A DNA stretch of 64,000 bases, taken from positions 107,606-171,605 of the forward strand of contig NZ_JACLAX010000008.1 in the NCBI RefSeq assembly GCF_014230355.1. Direction: 5' to 3'. This document shows positions 29,407-41,516 of the stretch, piece after piece. Origin of the DNA: Novosphingobium piscinae. GTDB taxonomy: Bacteria; Pseudomonadota; Alphaproteobacteria; Sphingomonadales; Sphingomonadaceae. Within the stretch, counting starts at the first letter, position 1; the number at the start of each line of letters is the position of its first letter. Position numbers and translations under genes: made by a program. The notes under the pieces are model-generated. The model saw only the letters and a list, made by a program, of their open reading frames with translations. It ran no database searches and was not told the DNA's origin.

Positions 29407-29913
29407 ATGACCGACAGCCTGCTTCCGGACGACGTACTCGCGCTGGCGCGCCGGGTGATTGAGGAGAACGCAGCGCTCGGCCGCACCGTGGCGCTGGCCG
29501 AGAGCTGCACCGGTGGACTGGTCGCCGCGGCGCTGACCGAGATAGCCGGCTCGTCGGCGGTTCTCGATCGCGGCTTCGTCACCTACTCCAACGCCTCGAA
29601 GCGCGAACTGTTGGGCGTCCCGGGGGACATCATCGACACCTTCGGCGCGGTCTCGATCGCCTGCGCCTGGGCCATGGCCGAAGGGGCCCTGAAGCGCAGC
29701 GGCGCCGATGTCGCGGTGGCGATCAGCGGAGTGGCGGGCCCGGCTGGCGGATCGGACACCAAGCCGGTCGGCACAGTGGTCTTCGCCCGCGCGCTGCGCA
29801 ATCCGGCCGATCCCGAGGCCGGCGAGGCCGAGGAACGGCACTTCGCGGGGGAAAGCCGCGCCGCGGTGCGCCGTCAGGCGACGCTCTGCGCGCTTGAGTT
29901 GCTGCTGCCGTAA
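29407..29913 (+). CDS. pncC: CinA-family nicotinamide-nucleotide amidohydrolase
   Basis: Deamidates NMN to nicotinate mononucleotide in pyridine nucleotide recycling. 168 residues matching the stand-alone CinA C-terminal domain: [38 protein letters not shown], and [20 protein letters not shown]. The 3' end overlaps the convergent RatA-like gene by 40 bases. Confidence 0.9.
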   Translation: MTDSLLPDDVLALARRVIEENAALGRTVALAESCTGGLVAAALTEIAGSSAVLDRGFVTYSNASKRELLGVPGDIIDTFGAVSIACAWAMAEGALKRSGADVAVAISGVAGPAGGSDTKPVGTVVFARALRNPADPEAGEAEERHFAGESRAAVRRQATLCALELLLP

Positions 29914-30365
29914 ACCGCGGCGGCGCGCTGCTCGAAGGCCGTCACCATCTTGCGAAAGGCCTTGTCGAGATACTGGTTCGCCAGCTTCTGGAACAACGCA
30001 TTGCGAAAGGCGAACTCGACGCAGAAGTCGATCTCGCAGGCATCGGGCCCGTCCGGACGGAACACCCAGCGGTTGTCGAGATCACGCAGCGGTCCGTCGA
30101 TGTAGTGAACCTGGATCCGCCCCTCATCGGCCGCATCGCCTGTTCCCTCAGGCGGCGCCTGCTTCTCGACGCGCGAGGTGAACTTCTCGCGCAGAGCCGA
30201 GAAGCCCACGAGCATGTCGGCGACCATCTCGGTCTCGGAATCGGAGCGCACCCGCGTGGCCACGACCCAGGGCAGAAACTCGGCATAGCGGCCGACATCG
30301 GCCACCAGGTCGAACATCTGCCGGGCGCTCCAAGGCAGCCGGCGAACCTCGTGAATCCGCGCCAC
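29874..30365 (-). CDS. RatA/COQ10-like START-domain protein
   Basis: 163-residue polyketide-cyclase/START-type protein of the COQ10/RatA group: [22 protein letters not shown] at the N-terminus and [20 protein letters not shown] near the end are typical. Members bind ubiquinone (COQ10) or affect ribosome association (E. coli RatA); the alphaproteobacterial proteins are usually taken as ubiquinone chaperones. The GTG at 30365 lies 4 bases after the lipA stop and is preferred over an upstream ATG inside lipA. Confidence 0.85.
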   Translation of the reverse strand: MARIHEVRRLPWSARQMFDLVADVGRYAEFLPWVVATRVRSDSETEMVADMLVGFSALREKFTSRVEKQAPPEGTGDAADEGRIQVHYIDGPLRDLDNRWVFRPDGPDACEIDFCVEFAFRNALFQKLANQYLDKAFRKMVTAFEQRAAAVYGSSNSSAQSVA

Positions 30366-30369
30366 CGGC

Positions 30370-31356
30370 TCAGCGCCCCTGGCACTTCGCCAGCTGCGCC
30401 TCACGGGCGGCCCGCATCTGCGCGAAGTCCTCGCCGGCGTGATAGCTCGACCGCGTCAGCGGGCTTGCGGCAACCTGCAGGAAGCCCTTGGCCCGGGCGA
30501 TGGCGCCATAGGCCGAAAAGGCCTGGGGGGTGACGAACTCCTTGACCTCGGCGTGCTTGGGGGTCGGCCGCAGGTACTGGCCCATCGTCAGGAAATCGAT
30601 CTGCGCCGAGCGCATGTCATCCATCACCTGGTGCACCTCGAGCCGTTCCTCGCCGAGCCCGAGCATGATCCCGCTCTTGGTAAAGATCAGCGGGTTGTGG
30701 GCCTTGACCTCCTCGAGCAGGCGCAGCGACGCATAGTAGCGTGCGCCGGGGCGGATCGTCGGATAGAGCCGCGGTACGGTCTCAAGGTTGTGGTTGTAGA
30801 CGTCGGGCCCGGCCGCGACGATCGCCTCGACCGCGGCCCTCATCTTGCCGCGGAAATCGGGGGTGAGGATCTCGATCGTGGTCTGCGGCGTGGTGCGGCG
30901 CAGCGCCTCGATCACCTTGACGAACTGGCCGGCGCCGCCATCGGGCAGATCATCGCGATCGACCGAGGTGATCACGATATGCTCGAGACCCAACTTGGCG
31001 GCAGCCTCGGCGACATGGGCAGGCTCGTCCACGTCGACCTTGCGCGGCATCCCGGTCTTGACGTTGCAGAACGCGCAGGCGCGCGTGCAGACGTCACCGA
31101 GGATCATCACCGTGGCATGCTTCTTGGACCAGCATTCCCCGATATTGGGGCAAGCAGCCTCTTCGCAGACCGTGTTCAGGCTGAGCTCGCGCATCAGGGC
31201 GCGGGTCTCGCCATAGGTCTTGCTGGTCGGCGCCTTGACGCGGATCCAGTCAGGCTTGCGCTGGCGGACGGGAGCCTCGGCGGGACCATCGACCGCGGAC
31301 GGGGCCGGGTCGACAACCGGTTGTGAGGCGTGCAGATCGGGTGCAAGGTCGCTCAT
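30370..31356 (-). CDS. lipA: Lipoyl synthase
   Basis: Radical-SAM enzyme inserting two sulfurs into octanoyl-proteins to make lipoate, needed by the lipoyl domains encoded in pdhC and pdhB in this window. 328 residues with the auxiliary cluster motif [13 protein letters not shown], the radical-[13 protein letters not shown], and SGIMLGLGE. The C-terminal RSSYHAGE supplies the conserved serine. ATG at 31356 starts [11 protein letters not shown]; a longer frame exists but would run into the carbonic anhydrase promoter. Confidence 0.95.
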   Translation of the reverse strand: MSDLAPDLHASQPVVDPAPSAVDGPAEAPVRQRKPDWIRVKAPTSKTYGETRALMRELSLNTVCEEAACPNIGECWSKKHATVMILGDVCTRACAFCNVKTGMPRKVDVDEPAHVAEAAAKLGLEHIVITSVDRDDLPDGGAGQFVKVIEALRRTTPQTTIEILTPDFRGKMRAAVEAIVAAGPDVYNHNLETVPRLYPTIRPGARYYASLRLLEEVKAHNPLIFTKSGIMLGLGEERLEVHQVMDDMRSAQIDFLTMGQYLRPTPKHAEVKEFVTPQAFSAYGAIARAKGFLQVAASPLTRSSYHAGEDFAQMRAAREAQLAKCQGR

Positions 31357-31421
31357 GCAGCGCAGATAGGCGCATTGCCGCCCCCTTGCCAGAGGCAATT
31401 GGGGAGGCCATGAGGCTCCCC

Positions 31422-32075
31422 ATGTCCGATGCCCCCTCCCCGCAGCTGGCCCGCCTGCTTGCTGGCTACCGCCGGTTCCGCAAGACCGGGTGGACCCCCC
31501 ACCGCGACCGGTGGACCGCGCTGCGCGAAGGGCAACAGCCTGAAATCATGGTCATCGCCTGCTCTGACAGCCGGGTCGATCCGGCCCAGATTTTCGACGT
31601 CGATCCCGGCGAGATCTTCGTGGTCCGCAATGTCGCCGCGATGGTCCCCCCGTTCGAAACCTCGCCGGGCCATCATGGGGTCTCCGCAGCGCTCGAGTTC
31701 GCTGTCCAGGTGCTCGGCGTGCGCGAGATCGTGGTGCTCGGGCATGGCTTGTGCGGCGGCTGCAAGGCCGCGCTGACCCGGGAGCTACAGGGCGCCGAAC
31801 GCGGGGCGGGCGGATTCATCGCCGATTGGATCGCCCTGCTCGACGAGGCGCGCGAGCCGGTTGTCGCGGCGCACGGGACGCATGGCCATGCGGCCGAACG
31901 GGCGATGGAACTCGCCGGCGTCAAGGCAAGCCTCAAGAACCTGCGCAGCTTTCCCTGCATCCGCGACAAGGAACGCGACGCCGAGTTGCGCCTGACCGGA
32001 GCCTTCTTCGCCATCTCCGATGGCATTCTGCACGTGCTCGACGAGAGCGACGGAGAGTTCCGCCCCGCCGCCTGA
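31422..32075 (+). CDS. Beta-class carbonic anhydrase
   Basis: Interconverts CO2 and bicarbonate. 217 residues, with zinc ligands in [11 protein letters not shown] (Cys, with the Asp/Arg dyad) and [12 protein letters not shown] (His, Cys). [12 protein letters not shown] and [15 protein letters not shown] are typical of the family. Two ATGs are possible: 31410 (with GGAGG only 2-3 bases away) and 31422, which is preferred for spacing. It diverges from lipA with a 65-base gap. Confidence 0.92.
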   Translation: MSDAPSPQLARLLAGYRRFRKTGWTPHRDRWTALREGQQPEIMVIACSDSRVDPAQIFDVDPGEIFVVRNVAAMVPPFETSPGHHGVSAALEFAVQVLGVREIVVLGHGLCGGCKAALTRELQGAERGAGGFIADWIALLDEAREPVVAAHGTHGHAAERAMELAGVKASLKNLRSFPCIRDKERDAELRLTGAFFAISDGILHVLDESDGEFRPAA

Positions 32076-32105
32076 TCAGGTGATCGCGTCCGGTCGCCAT
32101 GCGAA

Positions 32106-32131
32106 AAGGGCGGCAGTTGCCTGCCGCCCTT
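32106..32131 (-). terminator. Rho-independent terminator for the TPR gene
   Basis: AAGGGCGGCAG and CTGCCGCCCTT form a perfect 11-bp stem around TTGC. Read on the minus strand the stem is followed by TTTTC, giving a classical terminator 31 bases after the stop of the 32162-33460 gene. It also lies 31 bases after the carbonic anhydrase stop and may serve both. Confidence 0.8.
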
Positions 32132-32161
32132 CCGATAGCCTGCGCAGCGACCGGCCCGAGC

Positions 32162-33460
32162 TCAGCCGCCCTTGGCCTTCTGCCCCGCATAGACGGCCCA
32201 GAGCTGAGCGATCGGCTTGCGAGTCCCGTTGACCTTGGCGAAGGTGGCTTGGGCCTCGGCGAACTTGCCCTGGCCGAACTGGGCAATGCCCAGGCGGGTC
32301 AGCGCGCGGTCGGCATCCACCCCGGCCTTGCCGAGCGCGGCCTGGTAGAAGCCCTCGGCCTTGGCCCACTGGTCATAGCTGAGGAATGCGTCGCCCGCCG
32401 CCATCACCGTTGCGACCGGCGCGCTGGCCACGCTGGCGTCCTTCTCGAGCGCGGGCAGCGAGGCCTTGTCGCCGGCGAGGCGCGCCTGGGCGATGTTGCG
32501 GTTCTCGCTTACGAACACGTCACTCGGCGCCAGCTTGCCGCTCTTGACCCCCTCGTCGAGGATCTTGAGCACTTCGGCCGGGGCGCGACGCGCGTCGGCG
32601 GCCTGAAGGTACTCGGCATAGTCGCTGGTGTCGCGGAAGCTGCCGGTGCGGTCCATCAGACGCATCAGATCGAGCGTCTCCTGGGCCTGAAAGCGTCCGG
32701 CGGTGCGGGCCAGCCCGATGGCATCGGCCCAGTTGTCGGCGGACGGGTAGCCCTCTACCAGCCCGGCACCGAAAGCGAAGGCCGAGCCATAGTCCTTGGC
32801 CTTGTAGGCCACGCTCAGCCCGCGGATGAACCATTCTTTCGGCGGCAAAGCGCCGGCTGCCTTGCGCGCGGCAATTGCCGTGCTCAGCAATTCCATGCCC
32901 TTGGGGTTCTCGTTGGTGGCGAAATAGGTTTCGGCCAGCAGGGCCTGGACGTCATTCTCGGTATAGCCGTTGGCGATCGCATTGGCGAAGGCCGTGCGGG
33001 CCGCCGCATAGTCCTTCGCGTCGAAGGCCATGCCGCCGAGGAAATAGTTGTACTTGCCAAGATCGGGGCCGGTCATCTTGCCGCTGCCGATCACTGTTTC
33101 CAGCCCCGTGCGCATCAGCGCCGAATCCTTCGCGGTCTGGCCGATCTGGATGGCGAACTGGCCGCCGAAGAACTTGTCGTCCGGCGTGGTTGCGGCAGCG
33201 AGCGCGGCCGTCACGCGGTCCTTCAGCGCCGCGGCCCCGGCCTGGTCCTTGACCTTGGCGATGTCGGCCTGGAGCGGACCGGCCAGCGCGGTGAAGGGCT
33301 TCGACAGCTTCGGCGGCTCAGGCTTGGCCTCCTTCGCGTCCTTGGCGAAGGCGACCGACCCGGACAGGGCCATGCCACCGGCCACACCCAGCGCCAGGGC
33401 TGCGCCCAGAGCCACCCGCGAAACGAATGTGCCGCCAGCGCGGCTGGAAATCGGGAACAT
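32162..33460 (-). CDS. Exported TPR-like repeat protein
   Basis: 432-residue, Ala- and Lys-rich helical protein. An N-terminal hydrophobic segment (VALGAALALGVAGGMALSG) and SVAFAKDAKEAKP suggest export. The body contains TPR/Sel1-like helical repeats, for example GGMAFDAKDYAAARTAFANA and GDAFLSYDQWAKAEGFYQAA and GIAQFGQGKFAEAQATFA. Such proteins are adaptors; the partner is unknown. ATG at 33460 after GGAGACGAAGGC is used; an upstream in-frame ATG at 33580 lacks support. Monocistronic, with its own terminator. Confidence 0.82.
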   Translation of the reverse strand: MFPISSRAGGTFVSRVALGAALALGVAGGMALSGSVAFAKDAKEAKPEPPKLSKPFTALAGPLQADIAKVKDQAGAAALKDRVTAALAAATTPDDKFFGGQFAIQIGQTAKDSALMRTGLETVIGSGKMTGPDLGKYNYFLGGMAFDAKDYAAARTAFANAIANGYTENDVQALLAETYFATNENPKGMELLSTAIAARKAAGALPPKEWFIRGLSVAYKAKDYGSAFAFGAGLVEGYPSADNWADAIGLARTAGRFQAQETLDLMRLMDRTGSFRDTSDYAEYLQAADARRAPAEVLKILDEGVKSGKLAPSDVFVSENRNIAQARLAGDKASLPALEKDASVASAPVATVMAAGDAFLSYDQWAKAEGFYQAALGKAGVDADRALTRLGIAQFGQGKFAEAQATFAKVNGTRKPIAQLWAVYAGQKAKGG

Positions 33461-33698
33461 GCTGCCTTCGTCTCCTTCTCTGTCCCGGCCCTCGCGTGAG
33501 CGATCGACCGGAACCCAATATCGCCGCCCGGACGCCTCAAGCATCCACCGCTGCCGCGCATGCAAATGACCGCAAATCACGGCAATGGCAACAGGCCGAC
33601 GCGGTAAATTGCCGCGCTTGAACGGTGATTGAATGGCGCATGTGCCGGGAGTTCAGAATGGCCGCGCGAGAGACCATTCGGGAGTGTCACCGAGATGT

Positions 33699-33717
33699 GG
33701 AAAACGCCCCGTTTTCC
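33699..33717. promoter_or_regulatory. Perfect 8-bp inverted repeat upstream of gyrA
   Basis: GGAAAACG (33699-33706) and CGTTTTCC (33710-33717) are perfect inverted repeats around CCC, 96 bases before the gyrA GTG. It could be an operator or an RNA hairpin. On the plus strand it is followed by GGCTTTTCG, so partial termination is possible. Confidence 0.45.
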
Positions 33718-33748
33718 GGCTTTTCGAGGCCCCTTGTCTGGCCTTGGC

Positions 33749-33779
33749 GGGATGGTTGCCCTAGGGCTTGGGCCATCCC
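33749..33779. promoter_or_regulatory. Nested stem-loop just upstream of gyrA
   Basis: GGGATGG (33749-33755) pairs with CCATCCC (33773-33779), and the loop contains GCCCTAGGGC (33758-33767). The end of the hairpin is 33 bases from the gyrA start, so it would be in the leader and could affect translation or transcript stability. Confidence 0.4.
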
Positions 33780-33812
33780 ATTTCCGGTAAAACAGAAAAG
33801 ACAGTCCCAGCC

Positions 33813-36541
<2,729 letters not shown>

Positions 36542-36545
<4 letters not shown>

Positions 36546-36913
36546 CCACCCCGGCGTTGGCCTACAAGGTGCTGACCGGCGCGCAGCGCGCCGCGCTGCT
36601 GGCCGATGGCCGCTTCGCTGGCGCGCCGATCGACCTGGCCGACGGCTACATCCATCTGTCCACCGCAGAGCAACTGGTCGAAACACTGCGCAAGCACTTC
36701 GCCGGGCAGGATGATCTGTGGATCGCGGCGATCGACCTCGATGCCCTGGCGCCGCAAGTGAAGTGGGAACCCTCGCGCGGGGGGCAGCTGTTCCCCCATG
36801 TCTATGCCGCTCTCCCGCTGAGCGCGGTGATCGCCGAAGGCCCGGTCGATTGGCTGGACGAAACCGCCGTGCGCCTGCCCGGCTCGGACACGCCCGGCAC
36901 TGCCCCTGCATGA
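36542..36913 (+). CDS. DUF952 family protein
   Basis: 123-residue protein with the DUF952 pattern: YKVLTGAQ at the start, DGYIHLSTAEQLVETLRKHF, and WEPSRGGQLFPHVYAALPL. Function is unknown; the fold is related to ADP-ribosyltransferase-like or cysteine-hydrolase-like small domains in predictions, but this is not established. Its ATG overlaps the gyrA stop. Confidence 0.85.
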
Positions 36914-37001
36914 GCGGGCAGGAGCGTGCGGCCAGACCTGTCGCGGCCGACCAGCGGCGCGGTGAAGGTCCGTGCGCTCCGGCAGCGCTTGGTTTCCGGC
37001 G

Positions 37002-37532
37002 ATGACGGGGCAATCGCCAATTCCGCTGATTCACCTGATCACCGGCGCGACCGGGGCCGGCAAGACCACCTATGCCCTTGCCCTGGCCGCGCGCTGTGAT
37101 GGGCTGAGGTTCTCGATCGACGACTGGATGACCACCCTGTTCTGGATGGATAGTCCCAGTCCGATCCGACACGACTGGGCGCTCGAGCGGATTGCCCGGT
37201 GCGAAAGCCTGATCGGCGAGCAGGTCCGGCAGCTTGCCGCCTTGGGAATCCCCGCGATCCTCGATCTGGGCTTCACGACCGCCAATCACCGACGGGCTTT
37301 CGCCGACCTCGCCCGGCAGATGGGCCTCACCGCGCAACTGCACTGGCTCGACGTGCCAGCCGAAATCCGGTGGACGCGCGTACAGGCGCGCAATGCGCAG
37401 CGCGGCGAGACCTTCCGGATGACCGTGGACCGGGCGATGTTCGATTTCATGGAGGACCTTTGGGAGCCTCCCGGAGCGGACGAGATGGAGCGGCTCGCCG
37501 GGGTGCGGATCAGCTCGCCTTTGGCCGACTGA
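37002..37532 (+). CDS. P-loop kinase-like ATPase
   Basis: 176 residues. Walker A is ITGATGAGKTTYALAL; RFSIDDWM follows as in zeta-toxin/chloramphenicol-phosphotransferase-like kinases, and PAILDLGFTTANHRR and HWLDVPAEIRWTRVQARN fit the same superfamily (substrate-binding Arg, LID). Substrate is unknown. The ATG at 37002 is preferred because homology starts right after; an in-frame ATG at 36972 is possible. It lies between DUF952 and trmFO on the same strand. Confidence 0.78.
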   Translation: MTGQSPIPLIHLITGATGAGKTTYALALAARCDGLRFSIDDWMTTLFWMDSPSPIRHDWALERIARCESLIGEQVRQLAALGIPAILDLGFTTANHRRAFADLARQMGLTAQLHWLDVPAEIRWTRVQARNAQRGETFRMTVDRAMFDFMEDLWEPPGADEMERLAGVRISSPLAD

Positions 37533-37598
37533 CCCTTCGGGCCGTCGCGCGATCGGCGCGCTTGGCAAGTCCCGGCAAAAGCCGCTAACGCCCGCGCC

Positions 37599-38969
37599 AT
37601 GACGCATGACATCCACATCATTGGCGGCGGTCTGGCCGGGACGGAAGCCGCATGGCAGCTGGCGCGGCGGGGCTGGCGGGTGCGGCTGTCGGAGATGCGC
37701 GGGACGGGGGAGCGCTCGCCCGCACACCAGACCGATGGCCTGGCCGAGTTGGTCTGCTCCAACTCGCTGCGTTCCGACGATCACGAGAAGAATGCCGTGG
37801 GCCTGCTGCACCACGAGATGCGCCTCTGCGGCTCGCTGATCATGGCTGCTGCGGAAAAGGCCCGCGTGCCCGCCGGATCGGCACTGGCGGTCGATCGCGA
37901 GGTGTTCTCGGCCGAAATCGAGGCGGCCCTGACCGCCCAGCCCAGCCTGACCCTGGCCCGAGAGCGGATCGATCGTCTGCCCGAAGCCGGACTCACCATC
38001 GTCGCCACCGGGCCGCTCACCGCCGAGGCCCTTGCCCAGTCGATCGGGGCCGCCACCGGCGCCGAAAGCCTGGCCTTCTTCGACGCGATCGCCCCGATAG
38101 TTTATCGCGATTCGATCAACATGGACATCGCGTGGATGGCGAGCCGCTGGGACAAGGGCGCCGAGGCCTCACTCGCGCTCGGCGGTGACGGGCGTGACTA
38201 CATCAACTGCCCGATGACCCGGGACCAGTATCTGGCCTTCCGCGAGGAGATCCTCGCCGGCGAGAAGGCGGTGTTCAAGGAGTGGGAGGCCAATACCCCC
38301 TATTTCGACGGCTGCATGCCGATCGAGGTCATGGCCGAGCGCGGGGTGGAGACGCTGCGGTTCGGGCCGATGAAGCCGGTCGGGCTAGACAATCCGCACT
38401 GGGCCACGCCCGAGCATCCCAATGGCCGCTGGCCTTATGCCGTGGTCCAGCTGCGCCAGGACAATACCCTCGGGACGCTGTGGAACATGGTCGGCTTCCA
38501 GACCAAGCTCAAGTATGGCGAGCAGCAGCGCATCTTCCGCACCATTCCCGGACTGGAGAATGCGGAGTTCGCACGGTTCGGCGGGCTCCACCGCAACACC
38601 TTCCTCAATTCCCCAACCTTGCTCGACCGGCAGCTGCGTCTGAAGAGCGCGCCGCATGTGCGTTTCGCCGGGCAGATCACCGGCTGCGAAGGCTATGTCG
38701 AAAGCGCCGCGGTCGGCCTGCTCGCAGGGCTCATGGCGGCGCACGAACTGGGCGGACGGGACTGGCAGTCACCCCCGGCAACCACCGCGCTCGGCGCGCT
38801 GCTGGCACACATCACCGGGGATGCCGATGCTGCGAGCTACCAGCCGATGAACATCAACTTCGGCCTGTTCCCGCCGCCTCCGGAAGAGGTCAAGAAGAAG
38901 CAGCGCAAGGAGGCCTATACCCTGCGCGCCAAGGCCGCCCTAGCCGACTGGCTCCCTCTCCTCGGCTGA
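37599..38969 (+). CDS. trmFO: Methylenetetrahydrofolate-tRNA-(uracil-54) methyltransferase TrmFO
   Basis: Folate- and FAD-dependent enzyme making 5-methyluridine at position 54 of tRNA. 456 residues: FAD-binding [29 protein letters not shown] with the conserved cysteine, [12 protein letters not shown], and [16 protein letters not shown] near the end. This folate version replaces the SAM enzyme TrmA and is usual in alphaproteobacteria. Its last 30 bases overlap the convergent EF-hand gene. Confidence 0.95.
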   Translation: MTHDIHIIGGGLAGTEAAWQLARRGWRVRLSEMRGTGERSPAHQTDGLAELVCSNSLRSDDHEKNAVGLLHHEMRLCGSLIMAAAEKARVPAGSALAVDREVFSAEIEAALTAQPSLTLARERIDRLPEAGLTIVATGPLTAEALAQSIGAATGAESLAFFDAIAPIVYRDSINMDIAWMASRWDKGAEASLALGGDGRDYINCPMTRDQYLAFREEILAGEKAVFKEWEANTPYFDGCMPIEVMAERGVETLRFGPMKPVGLDNPHWATPEHPNGRWPYAVVQLRQDNTLGTLWNMVGFQTKLKYGEQQRIFRTIPGLENAEFARFGGLHRNTFLNSPTLLDRQLRLKSAPHVRFAGQITGCEGYVESAAVGLLAGLMAAHELGGRDWQSPPATTALGALLAHITGDADAASYQPMNINFGLFPPPPEEVKKKQRKEAYTLRAKAALADWLPLLG

Positions 38970-39485
38970 CAGAAAATCCGGATCGTCGAGTGGGCCGGCC
39001 GGCCCGCGGGAGTCCGGCCTGGGCTGGCGGCGGCAGGCGCAAGAGGGCTCCACTGGCGGCTTGGGCCGGGTCGTGGCAAATTCGAGCCGGTCTAGCTTGA
39101 GGTCGCCGTTACGGTCGGCCCCGCGGAATCTTGTGGCGGTGACCACGGCCCATTCCTCGAAGGTCAGGAGGTTGTTGCCGTCGGCATCAAGCTTGCGGAA
39201 CACCGCTGCACGCGGGACCAGCATTTCGGCACGGCTGATCCTCCCGTCACGGTCTCGGTCAATCCGGTCGAACCGGCGTTGCTCGCGGGTCTGTGCAGTG
39301 GCCTGGGGTAGGTCCGGCCCCCGCAAACCCCCGGGTGCAGCGCTAGGCAGGTCAGCTGGGCCGAGGCTTGTCGATACCTCAGGGGGGAGCGTCCCAGGGT
39401 CAATCATGGCCCGACCTTGCCACCAGAACAGGCCGGCTGCGGCCAGCAGCAAGGTGGCGAACGCGCCGAGCAGCGTACGGGTCAT
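38940..39485 (-). CDS. Membrane-anchored or secreted EF-hand protein
   Basis: 181 residues with an N-terminal hydrophobic segment ([18 protein letters not shown]) and three EF-hand-like loops: [24 protein letters not shown] and [12 protein letters not shown]. The first and third fit the DxDxDG calcium-binding pattern best. A Pro/Arg-rich C-terminus follows. Role unknown; probably calcium binding in the periplasm. ATG at 39485; the frame is open upstream but overlaps no homology. Confidence 0.8.
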   Translation of the reverse strand: MTRTLLGAFATLLLAAAGLFWWQGRAMIDPGTLPPEVSTSLGPADLPSAAPGGLRGPDLPQATAQTREQRRFDRIDRDRDGRISRAEMLVPRAAVFRKLDADGNNLLTFEEWAVVTATRFRGADRNGDLKLDRLEFATTRPKPPVEPSCACRRQPRPDSRGPAGPLDDPDFLSAEEREPVG

Positions 39486-39517
39486 CTCAAGCTCCGGCGA
39501 CCCGAAGCAAGTGTAAC

Positions 39518-40078
39518 CTATCTGGAAACAAAACCAAGCCGGATCGCGGCCAGCAACGCGACCGGTCCGTCGAGTGGATCTCTCGCGCCACGCCGGAGGG
39601 CGCGCAGATTGAGCCCGGCCATCACGGCCAGAGGGCGCATGGCGCGAGGCAACCGCGTCACCTTGGATGAACCGATGAGAGCGCTGGCGCACGCCCGCTC
39701 GGCTGGATCGCCAAGATGCAGGGCCAGATCGGCCAAAGCCCAGTCTCGCGCAGCCGCGACAACTTCATCCGGTCCAACGCCGACCCGCGCCGCAAGTGCA
39801 CCAATGGCGGCGCTACGGCCACAGACGAAGCCCTCGATCGCCGCATCTGTCAGGGGCGGTTCATCGAGCAGAGCCTCCCAGCCGTCGACCAGCGCCACGA
39901 GCCCGGCCGCCTGCTTGCCCCAATTGGCAAGCGCGGCCAAAACGGGTTCGCCGCGCGGCCAGACGGTCGGGTCTTCGCTCAGTCGATCTCGCCACCAAGC
40001 AAGGCGCAGCTGCGCCAGCATCGGCTCACGGGCCGCGCGGACCACGCCGGCCAACCGCGCATCGAGCGCCAGCACCAC
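39518..40078 (-). CDS. Squalene/phytoene synthase-like protein, start uncertain
   Basis: The visible 186 residues match the trans-isoprenyl synthase superfamily (REPMLAQLRLAWWRDRL, ARDWALADLALHLGD), nearest by eye to the non-catalytic NDUFAF6-like group because the double DxxxD sites are not clear. The first standard start is GTG at 40078, but the frame upstream is also protein-like (ALSELLSPLARLALAYAPARA) back to the pdhB stop and contains no ATG, GTG or TTG. An ATC at 40171 with AGG a short way upstream, or a CTG, may be used; a sequencing error is another explanation. A respiratory-complex assembly role would be inference. Confidence 0.7.
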   Translation of the reverse strand: MVLALDARLAGVVRAAREPMLAQLRLAWWRDRLSEDPTVWPRGEPVLAALANWGKQAAGLVALVDGWEALLDEPPLTDAAIEGFVCGRSAAIGALAARVGVGPDEVVAAARDWALADLALHLGDPAERACASALIGSSKVTRLPRAMRPLAVMAGLNLRALRRGARDPLDGPVALLAAIRLGFVSR

Positions 40079-40163
40079 CAGCCAATCCGGCCGCGCCCGC
40101 GCCGGCGCATAGGCCAGCGCGAGCCGCGCCAGCGGCGACAGCAGTTCGCTCAGCGCGTCGGGA

Positions 40164-41516
40164 TCAGCGATAGCAGACCTGCTTGACGGCCTTCACGATC
40201 CCTTCGGCATTGATCAGCGCCGCCTTCTCGAGATTGGCCGCATAGGGCAGCGGCACGTCCTCGTTGCAGACGCGCAGGACCGGAGCATCGAGGTGGTCGA
40301 AGCCTTCCTCCATGCAGATCGCGATGATTTCCGAGGCGATCGAGCAGACCGGGAAGCCCTCCTCGGCCACGACCACCCGGTTCGTCTTGGCCAGGCTGTC
40401 GAGCACGGCCTGCTTGTCGAGCGGACGCAATGTGCGCAGGTCCAGCACCTCGGCCTCGATCCCTTCGGCGGCAAGCTGCTCGGCGGCTTCCAGCGCGAAA
40501 CCCACACCGATCGAGTAGGACACGATCGTCACGTCGCGGCCTTCGCGCATCACCCGGGCCTTGCCGATCGGCAGGACATGATCGTCCAACTCGGGCAGTT
40601 CGAAGCTGCGGCCGTAGACCAGTTCGTTCTCGAGGAACACCACCGGGTCCTCGCTGCGGATCGCCGCCTTAAGCAGACCCTTGGCGTCGGACGAATCATA
40701 GGGTGCGATCACCACCAGTCCGGGCACTGAGGCATACCAGGGCCCGTAGTTCTGACTGTGCTGCGCACCAACGCGAGCTGCCGCGCCGTTGGGACCGCGG
40801 AATACGATCGGACAGCGCATCTGCCCGCCTGACATGTAGTTCGTCTTGGCTGCCGAGTTGATGATGTGATCGATCGCCTGCATGGCGAAGTTGAAAGTCA
40901 TGAACTCGACGATCGGCCGCAGTCCGCCCATCGCCGCGCCGGTGCCGATGCCGGCAAAGCCATACTCGGTAATCGGCGTGTCGATCACGCGTTTGGGGCC
41001 GAATTCGTCGAGCAGACCCTGGGTCACCTTGTAGGCACCCTGATACTGCGCAACCTCCTCGCCCATCACGAAGACCCGGCTGTCGCGGCGCATTTCCTCG
41101 GCCATGGCATCGCGCAGCGCCTCGCGCACGGTTACCGACTTCATGTTGGTGCCGACCGGAACCTCGGGATCCTTCTTCGCCGCGACCGGAACCGGAGCTG
41201 CCGCTGCGGGCGTATCGACCGGAACCGGAGACGGCGCCGCGGCAGAAGCCTCAACCGCAGCGGCCGGAGCCTCGCCCTCGCCGTCCAGCAGGGCGATCAC
41301 CGAGCCGACCTTGACCCCGGCCGTACCCGCCGGAATCATGATCTTGCCAAGCGTGCCCTCATCGACCGCCTCGAACTCCATCGTGGCCTTGTCGGTCTCA
41401 ATCTCGGCGATGATGTCGCCCGAGCGGATCGCATCGCCCTCGCTTTTCAGCCAGCGAGCCAGGGTGCCCTCTTCCATGGTCGGCGAGAGGGCGGGCATCT
41501 TCAGTTCAATCGCCAT
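40164..41516 (-). CDS. pdhB: Pyruvate dehydrogenase E1 beta with N-terminal lipoyl domain
   Basis: Beta subunit of the thiamine-dependent E1, 450 residues. It begins with a lipoyl domain (residues 1-77, lysine in ETDKATMEF) highly similar to that of E2 in this window, then an Ala/Pro linker and the E1 beta core ([36 protein letters not shown] region read as [11 protein letters not shown], and [12 protein letters not shown]). Lipoyl domains on E1 beta are known from Zymomonas and Sinorhizobium. The gene overlaps pdhA by one base. Confidence 0.95.
   Translation of the reverse strand: MAIELKMPALSPTMEEGTLARWLKSEGDAIRSGDIIAEIETDKATMEFEAVDEGTLGKIMIPAGTAGVKVGSVIALLDGEGEAPAAAVEASAAAPSPVPVDTPAAAAPVPVAAKKDPEVPVGTNMKSVTVREALRDAMAEEMRRDSRVFVMGEEVAQYQGAYKVTQGLLDEFGPKRVIDTPITEYGFAGIGTGAAMGGLRPIVEFMTFNFAMQAIDHIINSAAKTNYMSGGQMRCPIVFRGPNGAAARVGAQHSQNYGPWYASVPGLVVIAPYDSSDAKGLLKAAIRSEDPVVFLENELVYGRSFELPELDDHVLPIGKARVMREGRDVTIVSYSIGVGFALEAAEQLAAEGIEAEVLDLRTLRPLDKQAVLDSLAKTNRVVVAEEGFPVCSIASEIIAICMEEGFDHLDAPVLRVCNEDVPLPYAANLEKAALINAEGIVKAVKQVCYR

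Larger units (their letters stand above)
33461..33812. other. Intergenic region upstream of gyrA (352 bases)
   Basis: No gene was recognised here. The region separates the divergent TPR gene and gyrA, so it holds both promoters. It contains two strong inverted repeats, at 33699-33717 and 33749-33779, listed separately. No ribosome site or coding signal is convincing in the short open frames. Confidence 0.6.
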
